A stretch of 64,000 nt of DNA from positions 3,163,501 through 3,227,500 of the forward strand of contig NZ_CP012332.1 of NCBI RefSeq assembly GCF_001263175.1, read 5' to 3'. Source of the DNA: Vulgatibacter incomptus. GTDB taxonomy: Bacteria > Myxococcota > Myxococcia > Myxococcales > Vulgatibacteraceae. Each line of letters starts with the position of its first letter. Position 1 is the stretch's first letter. Below are positions 7,429 to 15,923 of this stretch, piece after piece. Below the pieces are notes generated by a model. It saw only the letters and a list, made by a program, of their open reading frames with translations. It was not told the DNA's origin and searched no databases. Position numbers and translations under genes: made by a program.

Positions 7429-9692
7429 GCGTCCCCGAAAGCAGCCCGCGGCTGGGCCTGCGCCCGTTCACGCCCACCTCGTTCGGGCGGTTCACCCTGC
7501 TCTCGCCGCTGGCGGCGGGAGGCATGGGCGAGATCTTCCTCGCGCGATCGACCTTCCAGGGCGGCCTCGACAAGCTCTGCGTGATCAAGAAGGTCCTCCC
7601 GCAGCTCGCGAAGGATCCCGAGTTCGTCGAGCGCTTCCAGGACGAGGCGCGCACGCTGATCCAGCTCCAGCACGGCTCGATCGCCCAGGTCTACGACACG
7701 GGCGTCTTCGACGGCGACTACTGGATCGCCCTCGAGTTCGTGGACGGCAAGGATCTGCGCAGGCTCCTGCAGCGGGTGCGCTCGAGCGACGGGCGGATCC
7801 CGGTGGTGCTCGCGCTCTACATCACGTCGAAGGTCCTCGAGGCCCTCGCCTACGCGCACCGCAAGAAGGACGAGAACGGCCACGACCTCGGCCTCGTGCA
7901 CCGCGACGTCTCGCCGCAGAACATCCTCGTCTCGTACGATGGCGAGGTGAAGGTGATCGACTTCGGCCTCGCGCGGTCGAAGCTCACCATGGGGCGCAAC
8001 CAGCCGCAGGTGGTGCTGGGCAAGCTCTACTACATGCCCCCCGAGCAGGCGCGCGGCGAGGCGGTGGACCGGCGATCGGATCTCTACGCCGTCGGGATCG
8101 TGCTCTACGAGCTCCTCTCCGGGCGCAACCCCTTCGAGGACGAGAGCGCGGAGCCGCTGATCTCGCGGGTGCGGAAGCCGAAGATCACGCCGATCGAGCA
8201 GGTGGTGCAGGGCCTGCCGGCGCCGGTCTGCGACGTGGTGTTCAAGGCCCTCGCGCCGGATCCGGCGGAGCGCTTCGCCACCGCCGAGCAGATGCGGGCG
8301 CGGGTGGCGGCCTGCCTCGCCGAGATCGCCCCCGACGCCGGTCCCGAGAAGCTCGCTTCGTATGTGGCGACGCTCTTCGCCGAGGAGCACGAGCGGGAGC
8401 GCTCTCTCATCGCACGGCTGATGCAGAGGGGAGAGGCCGGCAGAATCACCTTCGACGCGCCGGTCCTGGAGACCTCGGACGAGACCCGGCTCCTCGACGA
8501 CGCGGCGCCGGGCTTCGGCACAGAGGCCGCGGGAGCGCCTCGTTCCCGGCAGGAAGGCCGGCATCTTCGGGCCGTCACCGCGCGCTTCGACGCGGGCTCG
8601 CCGGAGCCCGAGCCCGGGATCGGCGACGCGGCGTACGCGCCGGAGGGTTCGGCGGGACCGTTCGACCAGGCTCCCCACCTCTCTACCGCGACCCTCGTGG
8701 GACAGCCCGGCGCCGATCTCCCTTGGGAGCGAAAGCCCAGCGCCACGCGCCTCGCGCCGGCGCGCATTCATCGGGCCGGGACGGGCTCCGAGCCCGTTCC
8801 TTCGGCAGCGTCGGGCTCCCGTAAGCGCGACGCGCTGAACTCCAAGGCCGGCGAGCAGAAGGTCGCGGTGGCGGCGTCGCCGACGGTATCCGGACGTGAG
8901 CCCGCAATAGCCGGAAAGCCTACGCGGCGTATCCCGGTCGTGGCCATCCTGGCGGTCCTGCTCGTCGCCGGCGGCGGCTCGGTCTTCGTGCTCGGGCGAA
9001 CGCCTCGAGGCGTCGAGGGGGTCGAAGGCCGCTCCGCGCCGAACGCTGCCATCGTGCGTGGCGGCGATCCGCGAAATGGCGACGCGCCGGCTGCCGGTGC
9101 TGACGGCGCGGCGAAACCCGCGCCCCGAGGCGGAGAAGCGGTGGCCGAAGGCGCACCCGAGAACGCGCCTCGAGCCGGAGATGCCGTTGCCGATGCCGAA
9201 CCTGGGAACGCGATCCACGCGGACGACGCCCTCGCGGCCGCCGGCGCCAACAAGGCAGGGTCCCGAGGCGCAGGGACTCGGCGGAAGTCTCCCGCGGCAG
9301 GTCCCGCCGCTCGAGTTGGCGGAGCGACCGGAGCCGCGTCGAGCGCCCTCGCCTCTACCGCGGCCGCGCCCGTAGGGAGCGGCCCTGCCTCCCCGGCGCC
9401 GGACATCTCGCGGACCGACGCGCCGACCCGTGGAGCGCCGCCGCCGGCCACTGCCCAGGCAGCCCGGAAGCGGATCCTCGAGCTCCGCCACGCCGCGATG
9501 CAGGATCGCTTCGACGGCCTGGTCCGGAGGTACGGCGCCGACCGGCTCGGAAACATCGTCGTCGGGCTCAAGCGCGCGCTCGACGGCAGCTTCGCCCGCT
9601 TCATCGAGACGCCGGAGCAGTACGACCTGCTCGAACGCCAGCTCGGCGAGCTTGAGCGAATCCTCGACGAGCGGGAGGCGGCGATTCGTTGA
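7425..9692 (+). CDS. Pkn-type membrane Ser/Thr protein kinase
   Basis: Eukaryotic-like kinase of 755 residues. The kinase domain spans about residues 20-290: a glycine loop (LAAGGMGEIFLARS), catalytic Lys in CVIKKVLP, HRDVSPQNILV (about 159) and DFGLARS (about 179). A long Ala/Pro/Arg-rich linker is broken by one transmembrane helix at about 500-525 (PVVAILAVLLVAGGGSVFVLG). A short charged helical C-terminal domain is predicted (about 685-755, AARKRILELRHAAMQDRF onward) on the far side of the membrane. The ATG overlaps the cyclase stop by 4 nt. Likely partners are the FHA-cyclase before it and the PEGA protein after it; no substrate is evident. Confidence 0.92.
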   Translation: MSVPESSPRLGLRPFTPTSFGRFTLLSPLAAGGMGEIFLARSTFQGGLDKLCVIKKVLPQLAKDPEFVERFQDEARTLIQLQHGSIAQVYDTGVFDGDYWIALEFVDGKDLRRLLQRVRSSDGRIPVVLALYITSKVLEALAYAHRKKDENGHDLGLVHRDVSPQNILVSYDGEVKVIDFGLARSKLTMGRNQPQVVLGKLYYMPPEQARGEAVDRRSDLYAVGIVLYELLSGRNPFEDESAEPLISRVRKPKITPIEQVVQGLPAPVCDVVFKALAPDPAERFATAEQMRARVAACLAEIAPDAGPEKLASYVATLFAEEHERERSLIARLMQRGEAGRITFDAPVLETSDETRLLDDAAPGFGTEAAGAPRSRQEGRHLRAVTARFDAGSPEPEPGIGDAAYAPEGSAGPFDQAPHLSTATLVGQPGADLPWERKPSATRLAPARIHRAGTGSEPVPSAASGSRKRDALNSKAGEQKVAVAASPTVSGREPAIAGKPTRRIPVVAILAVLLVAGGGSVFVLGRTPRGVEGVEGRSAPNAAIVRGGDPRNGDAPAAGADGAAKPAPRGGEAVAEGAPENAPRAGDAVADAEPGNAIHADDALAAAGANKAGSRGAGTRRKSPAAGPAARVGGATGAASSALASTAAAPVGSGPASPAPDISRTDAPTRGAPPPATAQAARKRILELRHAAMQDRFDGLVRRYGADRLGNIVVGLKRALDGSFARFIETPEQYDLLERQLGELERILDEREAAIR

Positions 9693-9807
9693 CCGCCGCC
9701 ATCCCCTCGCGGTCCGGGCCGGTTCATGGTAGCGGCAAGGAAGTCGCGCTCGGGTGGAGCCCTCCGGTCGGGGAAGAGCGACGCGGAACGTGCAGCGGGA
9801 GACGCCC

Positions 9808-10860
9808 TTGAGTAGACACCACCTGCCGAACATCGCGGAGACGGGCCTCATCGTCTCCGCATCCCGTGCCGGGCGCGTTCGCTTCGCGGCGGCCAGCGCG
9901 CTGTCGGTCCTCTTCGCCCTCGCCACGGCCTCTCCGGCCAGCGCCGCCCCCGTCGTTCGGGAGCGCGCCGCCGTCGTGGTCACGCAGGCGATCGGCGTTG
10001 GCACGCTGGCCGACCGCCTGGGCAACATCGCCGCCGATCTCGTGGCCGCCGGCCCGATGAACGCGATCGCCCCCGGCGAGGCGATCCGCCTCCTGCGCGC
10101 CAAGGGCGGCCCGGATCCGATGAGCTGCGGCACCGAGCGAGCCTGCCTCGCCGACGCCGCGAGAGTCCTCGGCGTGCGCTGGCTGATCACGGTGGGGATC
10201 GGCAGCTTCGGACAGATGTACAGCCTCGAGCTCGGCGCTCTCGACCTCGCGGCGGACGCGCCGCCGGCCACCACCTCCGCGACCTATGCAGCGCCGGGAC
10301 CGGAGTGGGAGCAGGCCGTCCGCGAGCGCCTCGGCAAGGTGCTCCCTCCCGCGCTACTCGCCCCTCCCTCGAAGCTGGTGGTTACGAGCGAGATCCACGG
10401 CGCGGAGCTCTACGTGGATGGCGCGCGGATCGCGACCACGCCGGTGGACGGGCCGATCGTCGTCGCCGCCGGCCCGCGGGTCGTCGAGCTGCGCAAGGAC
10501 GGCTACCTCCCGTCCCGCACGCGGGTCGAAGCCGTCTCCGGCTCCCAGCATCCGGTCGACCTTCGCCTCCTGCCTGCATCGTCTCCCTCCCACGGCGGAT
10601 CGCTGCGGACCTGGAGCTACGTGGCGGGCGGCGGTGCAGCGGCCGCGCTCGTCGGCGCCATCGCCTTCCACGCCACCGCGTCGAGCACCATGGACGAGGC
10701 TCGGCTGCGCAAGGACCAGGGGCTCCCCTTCGCCGACCGGCGCTCCGACGCGCTCTCGCAGGTCGGCACCGCCCGGGTCCTCTACGGAGTGGCCGGCGCC
10801 GCCCTCGCCGGGGCCGTCGTGCTCTGGTTCCTCGACGAGCCGGCCGCGGCGACTCGATGA
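9808..10860 (+). CDS. PEGA-domain membrane/periplasmic protein
   Basis: Product of about 350 residues with an N-terminal signal-like hydrophobic segment ending in PASAAP and a mixed alpha/beta domain resembling TolB-N-like sensor regions common in myxobacteria. A PEGA domain follows at about residues 188-245 (LVVTSEIHGAELYVDGARI, VELRKDGYLPS), then two hydrophobic helices at about 269-291 and 324-343. No ATG is available. TTG 9808 has GGGAG 7 nt upstream and is preferred; GTG 9754 is the alternative. The gene follows the kinase by about 115 nt and its last codon overlaps the ATPase start. PEGA proteins often accompany surface and kinase systems; the precise role is unknown. Confidence 0.75.
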   Translation: MSRHHLPNIAETGLIVSASRAGRVRFAAASALSVLFALATASPASAAPVVRERAAVVVTQAIGVGTLADRLGNIAADLVAAGPMNAIAPGEAIRLLRAKGGPDPMSCGTERACLADAARVLGVRWLITVGIGSFGQMYSLELGALDLAADAPPATTSATYAAPGPEWEQAVRERLGKVLPPALLAPPSKLVVTSEIHGAELYVDGARIATTPVDGPIVVAAGPRVVELRKDGYLPSRTRVEAVSGSQHPVDLRLLPASSPSHGGSLRTWSYVAGGGAAAALVGAIAFHATASSTMDEARLRKDQGLPFADRRSDALSQVGTARVLYGVAGAALAGAVVLWFLDEPAAATR

Positions 10861-11741
10861 GCCGCTCCCAGGGCGTGCTCGGTCCCGACTCGCGCCCGGG
10901 GGGCGACGAGGCGCACGACACACATGGGAACCCGTGTTCCGACGCGCCCCCGTCGTTGGAGGCACGTGGGCTCGAGATCGACCTGGGCGGCCCGGCCCCC
11001 GTGTTGCACGGCGTGGATCTCGAGCTGCGCCGCGGCGAGCTCCTGGGGCTCCTCGGCCCGAACGGCGCGGGAAAGAGCACGCTGGCCCGTGCGCTCGCCG
11101 GGCTGATCCCCGCTGCGCGCGGCACGATCCGCATCGAGGGCGCGGATGCGCGGACGCTCGGGCGGAGGGAGATCGCCCGGAAGGTCGCGTGGCTCCCGCA
11201 GGATCTGCCATCCGGCCTGCCCTTCACCGCCGCCGAGGTGGTGCTCATGGGCCGCCGGCCGCACCTGAGCGGCGCGCTGGGCCTGGACGGTCCCATCGAT
11301 CGCGATGCGGCAGCCGCCGCCCTCGCGAAGGTCGACGCCGCACACCTCGCCTCGCGGCCCCTGGACGCGCTCTCCGGCGGAGAGCGGCGCCGGATCCTGC
11401 TGGCCAAGCTCCTCGCCCAGGCGGCCCCAATCTGGATCCTCGACGAGCCCACGGCGCACCTGGACCTCGCACACCAGCACTCGACCCTCGCCCTCGCCAG
11501 GGCCCACGCCGACGCAGGCGGATCGGTGCTCTGCGTGCTGCACGATCTCACCCACGCGGCGCAGGCATGCGACCGCGTCGCCGTGCTCTCGGCCGGGAGG
11601 ATCGTGGCCGTGGGTCCGCCTGCGGAGGTCCTGCAGCCGGCGCTGCTGACCGGGATCTTCCACGTGCCGTTCGTGACGATCCGCCACCCCGAGACCGGCG
11701 AGGCCACGGTGGTCCCCGATCCACGCTTGCGCGCCAGGTGA
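10857..11741 (+). CDS. ABC transporter ATP-binding protein, BtuD/FecE/HmuV-like
   Basis: ATPase of a chelate or corrinoid importer, predicted to pair with the permease at 4590-5636. The 294-residue product has Walker A (GPNGAGKST, about residue 68), a Q-loop (WLPQD), the signature motif LSGGERRR (about 171), Walker B (IWILDEPT) and an H-loop His in VLHDLTHA. The first 35 residues are a nonhomologous extension. ATG 10857 overlaps the PEGA stop as ATGA, so translation is coupled to the signalling genes and not to the permease, which is unusual. No other permease lies nearby. Confidence 0.88.
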   Translation: MSRSQGVLGPDSRPGGDEAHDTHGNPCSDAPPSLEARGLEIDLGGPAPVLHGVDLELRRGELLGLLGPNGAGKSTLARALAGLIPAARGTIRIEGADARTLGRREIARKVAWLPQDLPSGLPFTAAEVVLMGRRPHLSGALGLDGPIDRDAAAAALAKVDAAHLASRPLDALSGGERRRILLAKLLAQAAPIWILDEPTAHLDLAHQHSTLALARAHADAGGSVLCVLHDLTHAAQACDRVAVLSAGRIVAVGPPAEVLQPALLTGIFHVPFVTIRHPETGEATVVPDPRLRAR

Positions 11742-11764
11742 CGGCGCCGCGAGGGATGGATCGC

Positions 11765-12640
11765 CTAAGGTAGCGAGAACCGGATCGGCAGCGACGAGAT
11801 GCAGCCGGCCGGAGCCGGAAGCGGCGCTGCGCCCTTCAGCACGCACTCGATGGCGGCCTGGTCGAGGAGCTCCGATCCGCTCCTCCGCACCAAACGGATC
11901 GCCGCCGGACCACCGGCCTCGTCGATACAGAAGGCGAGCGAGACGACCCCTTCGATGGATCGCCTCTCGGCGGCGCGTGGATAGCATCGCGCCGCCCGGC
12001 TCCGAAGGTGGGCCTCGAGAGCGCCATAGTCCATCTGGCCGATTGCGCCTCGGCCGCCTCCGGCCGCGCCTGCGCCAGGTCCGCCACCGATCGACGCGCC
12101 GTGTCCCGAGCCCGCGGGACCTCCCGCCCCCCGGCCATCGGACGCGGTTCCGCCGCTCACCGAGAGCGAGTTCGATTCGCCGAGGCTGGCTCCGTCCAAG
12201 GCAATCCCTTCATTCTTCGCGGTCACGCCGGCGTGCTCGCCGTCCTGGGTCGGGACCGGCGCGTCGTCCGCGGGAGCCGGCGGGCTGCTAGGGGCCACTT
12301 CAGGCTCTGTGACCGGCAACGAAGCGCCGGTTCCGCTGGAGCGGATCGTGTCGCCCCGAGCGTCGGATATCGGCCTGGCGACCGGGGATGCCGCGGGTCC
12401 GGGCGACGCGTCCCTCTGGCGGTCCGCAATCGCCGACCGGGTGGATCGTTCGACGCCGTCGCCACTTCCCTCCCAGCCCGCAATCGTCTCGAAGTCGATC
12501 GGCACCCCGGTCGAAACGGCTCGAGATGGGATGCGCCGCGGCTCGCTGCCTCGTCCAGACCACACCAGCGCGACGATCGCGGCGTGGACAATCGCGCTCA
12601 GGGCGAACGCAAGCAGGAGGCGGCGGCTCACGGCGCGCAA
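11765..12640 (-). CDS. TonB-family protein with Gly/Ser/Ala-rich linker
   Basis: Product of 291 residues: one N-terminal transmembrane helix (about 8-28, ending VALVWSG), a long linker rich in Gly, Ser and Ala instead of the usual Pro-Glu/Pro-Lys, and a TonB C-terminal-like domain from about 205 (MDYGALEAHLRSRAARCYP, GVVSLAFCIDEAGGPAAIRLV, LLDQAAIECVLKGAAPLP). Four Cys lie in the C-terminal domain, compatible with periplasmic disulfides. The start is TTG 12640, with GTG 12631 also possible. It is convergent with the uptake ATPase and could energise the receptor at 13-2142, which is inference. It resembles AgmX/TonB-type proteins of myxobacteria. Confidence 0.7.
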   Translation of the reverse strand: MRAVSRRLLLAFALSAIVHAAIVALVWSGRGSEPRRIPSRAVSTGVPIDFETIAGWEGSGDGVERSTRSAIADRQRDASPGPAASPVARPISDARGDTIRSSGTGASLPVTEPEVAPSSPPAPADDAPVPTQDGEHAGVTAKNEGIALDGASLGESNSLSVSGGTASDGRGAGGPAGSGHGASIGGGPGAGAAGGGRGAIGQMDYGALEAHLRSRAARCYPRAAERRSIEGVVSLAFCIDEAGGPAAIRLVRRSGSELLDQAAIECVLKGAAPLPAPAGCISSLPIRFSLP

Positions 12641-12700
12641 GCTAACCCGCAGCCTGCCACAGATCCAACGCGCGTGCGCGCTGCTCCGAAGGTCCGCTCC

Positions 12701-12750
12701 GAGCGTATGAAGAAATCGGTCCCGCAGAAGCGCGGGCTACGTCCCGACCG
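12701..12750 (+). repeat. Degenerate copy of dispersed hairpin repeat
   Basis: The sequence GAGCGTATGAAGAAATCG at 12701-12718 matches the start of the fuller repeat copies at 44076 and 57291 (GAGCGTGTGAAGAAATCG). It is followed by a short CCCGC...GCGGG hairpin (12721-12736). It sits over the 3' end of the epimerase-like gene. Only the first arm is well conserved, so this looks like a decayed or partial copy. Confidence 0.5.
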
Positions 12751-13654
12751 GGCCCTTCGCCATTCCCGCGAGGACCTCGTCGAGCGCGGTCGGCGCGAGG
12801 CCGAACGTGCGCTCCGTGGCCGACGAGTCCACGACGAACGGGTGCTCGAACTGGTACCAGGTGGTCCGCAGCTCGCGGAAGAGCGGAGACGCGAGGCCCG
12901 CGGTCCACAGCACGCCATATGGGATCGCCGTGAGCTTGGGCGGCGGCGCGCCGACGGCCTTTGCCAGACGCTCGGCGAGCTGGCGCATCGTCAGTGGTGG
13001 GTGCGTGGGGACCAGCCAGGCCTTGCCCCAGGCGCGCTCGTCGGTCGCAACGGCGACGAGCGTCCGCGCCACGTCGCGGATCGAGGTCCAGCTGTGCGGC
13101 ACGTCGAGCGGCGACGGGACGAAGGCGCGCTTCCCGGCGAGCAGCGGCTGCGCGACCGCAAGGCTGAAGACGGAGTTGGCCTCGGGGTAGTCGCTCCCGC
13201 GGACCTCTGTGGCGCGGACCCGCCCCGCCCGATGCGCGGCGAGGGCGTCACGCCAGATGTCTGCGCGGAGCTTCAGCTTGGGGTGCGTGGCCGCCAGGGG
13301 CGTCTCGTTCGTGATCGGCCCCTGGACGCGCCCGTGGCCGTACAGGTTGCTGGCCGTCGCGAGGACCGCGCCGCTGCGCTCCGCCGCGGCCAGGAGCGAG
13401 GACGCGAGGGGAGGCCAGTCGGTGAGCCAGCGGTGGTACTGCGGGCTGGCGCAGTTGAAGAGGGTCGAGGCGCCGCGGACGAGCGACGCCAACTTCTCCG
13501 CATCGGCTGCGTCGGCGGCGATCCGCTCGACGGACGGATGCGCAAGGCCCGTCCCGTGGCGGGTGACGACGCGCACCTGGTCCCCGCGCTCGACCAGGAG
13601 CCTTGCGACGCCGGCGCCCACGGGGCCCGCGCCGACGATCACGTGAAGCGACAT
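12737..13654 (-). CDS. NAD(P)-binding epimerase/dehydratase-like protein
   Basis: Rossmann-fold protein of 305 residues (extended/atypical SDR type). It starts with the nucleotide-binding motif VIVGAGPVGAGVARLL (GxGxxG), then has FNCASPQYHRWL and ATASNLYGHG, where Tyr of NLYGHG matches the SDR catalytic Tyr region but the usual YxxxK is not obvious. The rest resembles NAD-dependent epimerases (WTSIRDVARTLV, WLVPTHPPLTMRQLAERL). AAGGAGG lies just upstream of ATG 13654. It follows the D-aminoacyl-tRNA deacylase gene on the same strand by 142 nt. The substrate is unknown. Confidence 0.8.
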   Translation of the reverse strand: MSLHVIVGAGPVGAGVARLLVERGDQVRVVTRHGTGLAHPSVERIAADAADAEKLASLVRGASTLFNCASPQYHRWLTDWPPLASSLLAAAERSGAVLATASNLYGHGRVQGPITNETPLAATHPKLKLRADIWRDALAAHRAGRVRATEVRGSDYPEANSVFSLAVAQPLLAGKRAFVPSPLDVPHSWTSIRDVARTLVAVATDERAWGKAWLVPTHPPLTMRQLAERLAKAVGAPPPKLTAIPYGVLWTAGLASPLFRELRTTWYQFEHPFVVDSSATERTFGLAPTALDEVLAGMAKGPVGT

Positions 13655-13796
13655 AGAACGGATCCTCCTTCGCCTTGGTCACGCTAAACCCTCTCGATGG
13701 CGATTCGATGACAAGGCGGCATTTCCTCCATTGCGTGGTCCGTGCACCTGTGGAAACGCCAAGATGTCCGCCTGTGCGTGAACTCTCCACGAGCTC

Positions 13797-14246
13797 TCAG
13801 AACGCCTTGCGCGTATCGAGGAGGATCGTCACCGGCCCGTCGTTGACGAGCTCGACCTCCATCGAGGCGCGAAAACGTCCCGTCTCCACGCGGGCGCCGA
13901 GCTCTCGGCAGCGCGCGCAGAAGCGCTCAAAGAGCTCGTTCGCCCGAGCCGGCTCCATCGCGTCGACGAAGCTCGGGCGCTTGCCCTTTCGCACGTCGCC
14001 GAGGAGGGTGAACTGGGAGACGGCCAGGATCGAGCCGCCGGACTCCAGCAGGCCGAGGTTCATCTTCCCGCCCTCGTCCTCGAAGATGCGGAGCCCCACG
14101 ACCTTCTCCGCGAGGAGATCCGCGTCGGGCTCCGAGTCCCCGCCGGCGACGCCGACGAGCACACAGGAGCCGGCGTCGATCCGCCCAATGAGCTCCTCGC
14201 CGACCCGGACCTGCGCCCTCGTCACCCGCTGCACCACCGCCCGCAT
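13797..14246 (-). CDS. dtd: D-aminoacyl-tRNA deacylase (DTD)
   Basis: Proofreading enzyme that releases D-amino acids (and glycine from mischarged tRNA-Ala) from tRNA. At 149 residues it matches the family length. It begins MRAVVQRVTRAQVRVG and carries both signature motifs, SQFTLLGDVRKGKRPSF and the Gly-cisPro motif as NDGPVTILLDTR near the C-terminus. The frame extends upstream to 14495, but homology begins at ATG 14246, so I use that start. It is the first gene of a minus-strand group leading into the epimerase-like gene. Confidence 0.95.
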   Translation of the reverse strand: MRAVVQRVTRAQVRVGEELIGRIDAGSCVLVGVAGGDSEPDADLLAEKVVGLRIFEDEGGKMNLGLLESGGSILAVSQFTLLGDVRKGKRPSFVDAMEPARANELFERFCARCRELGARVETGRFRASMEVELVNDGPVTILLDTRKAF

Positions 14247-14518
14247 CCCTGCTGCCTCCACGCCCCAACGAACGGCGGGCTCGCTCGAGACGACCTTCGC
14301 CCCCCAAGAGGAGGGAGCCGCCCTGCCTTCCGCCCGCTGGAAGAAGTCGCGCAATCGTAGGCCGGAAGCGCCGAAAATGCTGGAAATCGGGCCGTTCCCT
14401 GCCGAGGCCCGGGAGGCCTGACGCTGGCCGCCCCTCGGAAGTGTGGTAGGTTCGTGGCACCCTCGCGCCGCCAACTGGATCTCGGGCGCGCGCACGTCGT
14501 TCCCCTGGACGAACCACG

Positions 14519-15898
14519 ATGACCTTCGATCTCCTCAGCGCGGCCCGCGACCTGATCGCCGCCGACTCGGTATCCGCACGCGGCAACCTCCGGGCGGTGG
14601 AAGTGCTGGAGAAGGTGGCCCACAGCCTCGGGCTGGAGACCTACCGCCAGGAAGCCGAGGCCCTCGGCACCGCCCAGGCGAACCTCGTGGTCCACCCGCG
14701 CGGGGCGCCCCCCACGGACGGCTCTCTCCTCCTGGTGACCCACACGGACACGGTGGGTTCAGGCCCCCTCGAGCTCTGGACCAAGACCAACCCGTGGGTC
14801 CTCGCCCAGGACGAAGACACCCTCTACGGCCTGGGCGTGGCGGACGTGAAGCTCGACGCGCTCGCGAAGCTGCAAGCGCTCGCGAGCGCGCCCCCGGAGG
14901 CCGCCGGCAAGGTCGCCTTTCTGGGCACCTTCGCCGAGGAGGTGGGCTGCCTCGGCGCCAAGCACTTCGTCCGCTACGGCAGGTTTCGGCCGGCGTGGGC
15001 GTCCTGCGGCGAGCCCTCCGAGCTGCGGATCATCGACGCGCACAAGGGCTACCTCGTGGCCAACGTCGAGCTCATCGATCCCGGCGCGCCCGACGCGAGC
15101 GCCGAGCGGCTCCGTCTCACCTTCGGTGGCCAGGCGGCTCACAGCTCCACCCCGCACCTCGGCGTGAACGCGATCGATCGCGCCTTCGCCTTCTGCAGCC
15201 ACCACGGTGTGGAGATCGAGTGGGCGGAGGGCGGCGACCTCGCGAACAAGGTCCCCGCCCGCTGCGTGGTGGAGGTCCCCGCCCTCCCCGGCCTCGATGC
15301 GGCCGCCATCGCCGAGGGCGTCGCGGTCGAGAAAGTGCGGGATCCCAAGCGCTCGATCGCGCGGGCCCTCGAGGTGGGCCGCCGGATCTCCGGGGAGCTC
15401 CGGAAGGCGGTGCTCGAGTCGCCTCCGAAGGAGGACTCCCGCTTCGATCCCGCCACCGCCGTCTTCAACAACGGAGTCGTCCGCTCGGACGGGAACCGCC
15501 TCGAGTTCACCTGCGATGCGCGGCTCCTGCCGGGCCACGATCCCGTCGCGATCTTCGACCGAATCGAGGCCGCCGGCGGACAGCTCGCCCGCACCTTCGG
15601 GCTCACCATGCGGATCGACCGGGCCCGGGCCAACCCCGCGATGGCGCTCCCTGCGAAGTCGAGGCTGCGCGACGCCGCGATGGAGACGTCGCGCGCGCTC
15701 GGGCTGAACCCTTCACCCCAAGCGAAACCAACCAACACCGAAGGAGGCGTCTTCGTCTCGGCGGGGATCGAAGCGATCGTCTTCGGCCCCGGCCGCTCGA
15801 CGGGGAACGCCCACACCGCCAACGAGTGGCAGAGCCTCTCACAGCTCCAGGACGCCGCCCGCTGGTACGCGCAGCTCGTCCGCAACCTCTGCGCATGA
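14519..15898 (+). CDS. M20-family amidohydrolase/deacylase (ArgE/DapE-like)
   Basis: Zinc-dependent hydrolase of 459 residues removing acyl groups from N-acylated amino acids. Visible motifs: LVTHTDTV (first metal His/Asp, about residue 75), LGVADVK (bridging Asp, about 107), FAEEVGCLG (catalytic and metal Glu, about 140), AHSSTPHLGVNAI in the dimerisation domain and GPGRSTGNAHTANE at the C-terminus with the last metal His. It is 25 nt upstream of an AstA-like succinyltransferase, so it may act on N-acetyl- or N-succinyl-arginine/ornithine. ArgE is the simplest call, since argB and argC lie 5 kb away, but the acyl specificity cannot be read from the sequence. Confidence 0.85.
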   Translation: MTFDLLSAARDLIAADSVSARGNLRAVEVLEKVAHSLGLETYRQEAEALGTAQANLVVHPRGAPPTDGSLLLVTHTDTVGSGPLELWTKTNPWVLAQDEDTLYGLGVADVKLDALAKLQALASAPPEAAGKVAFLGTFAEEVGCLGAKHFVRYGRFRPAWASCGEPSELRIIDAHKGYLVANVELIDPGAPDASAERLRLTFGGQAAHSSTPHLGVNAIDRAFAFCSHHGVEIEWAEGGDLANKVPARCVVEVPALPGLDAAAIAEGVAVEKVRDPKRSIARALEVGRRISGELRKAVLESPPKEDSRFDPATAVFNNGVVRSDGNRLEFTCDARLLPGHDPVAIFDRIEAAGGQLARTFGLTMRIDRARANPAMALPAKSRLRDAAMETSRALGLNPSPQAKPTNTEGGVFVSAGIEAIVFGPGRSTGNAHTANEWQSLSQLQDAARWYAQLVRNLCA

Positions 15899-15923
15899 GA
15901 TTCGGTTCCCGATAGAGAAGGAT

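Noticed and set aside
13927-14586. Alternative minus-strand frame around and upstream of dtd
   Set aside because: The deacylase motifs are in another frame and begin at 14246; the longer frame is Arg-rich with no homology.
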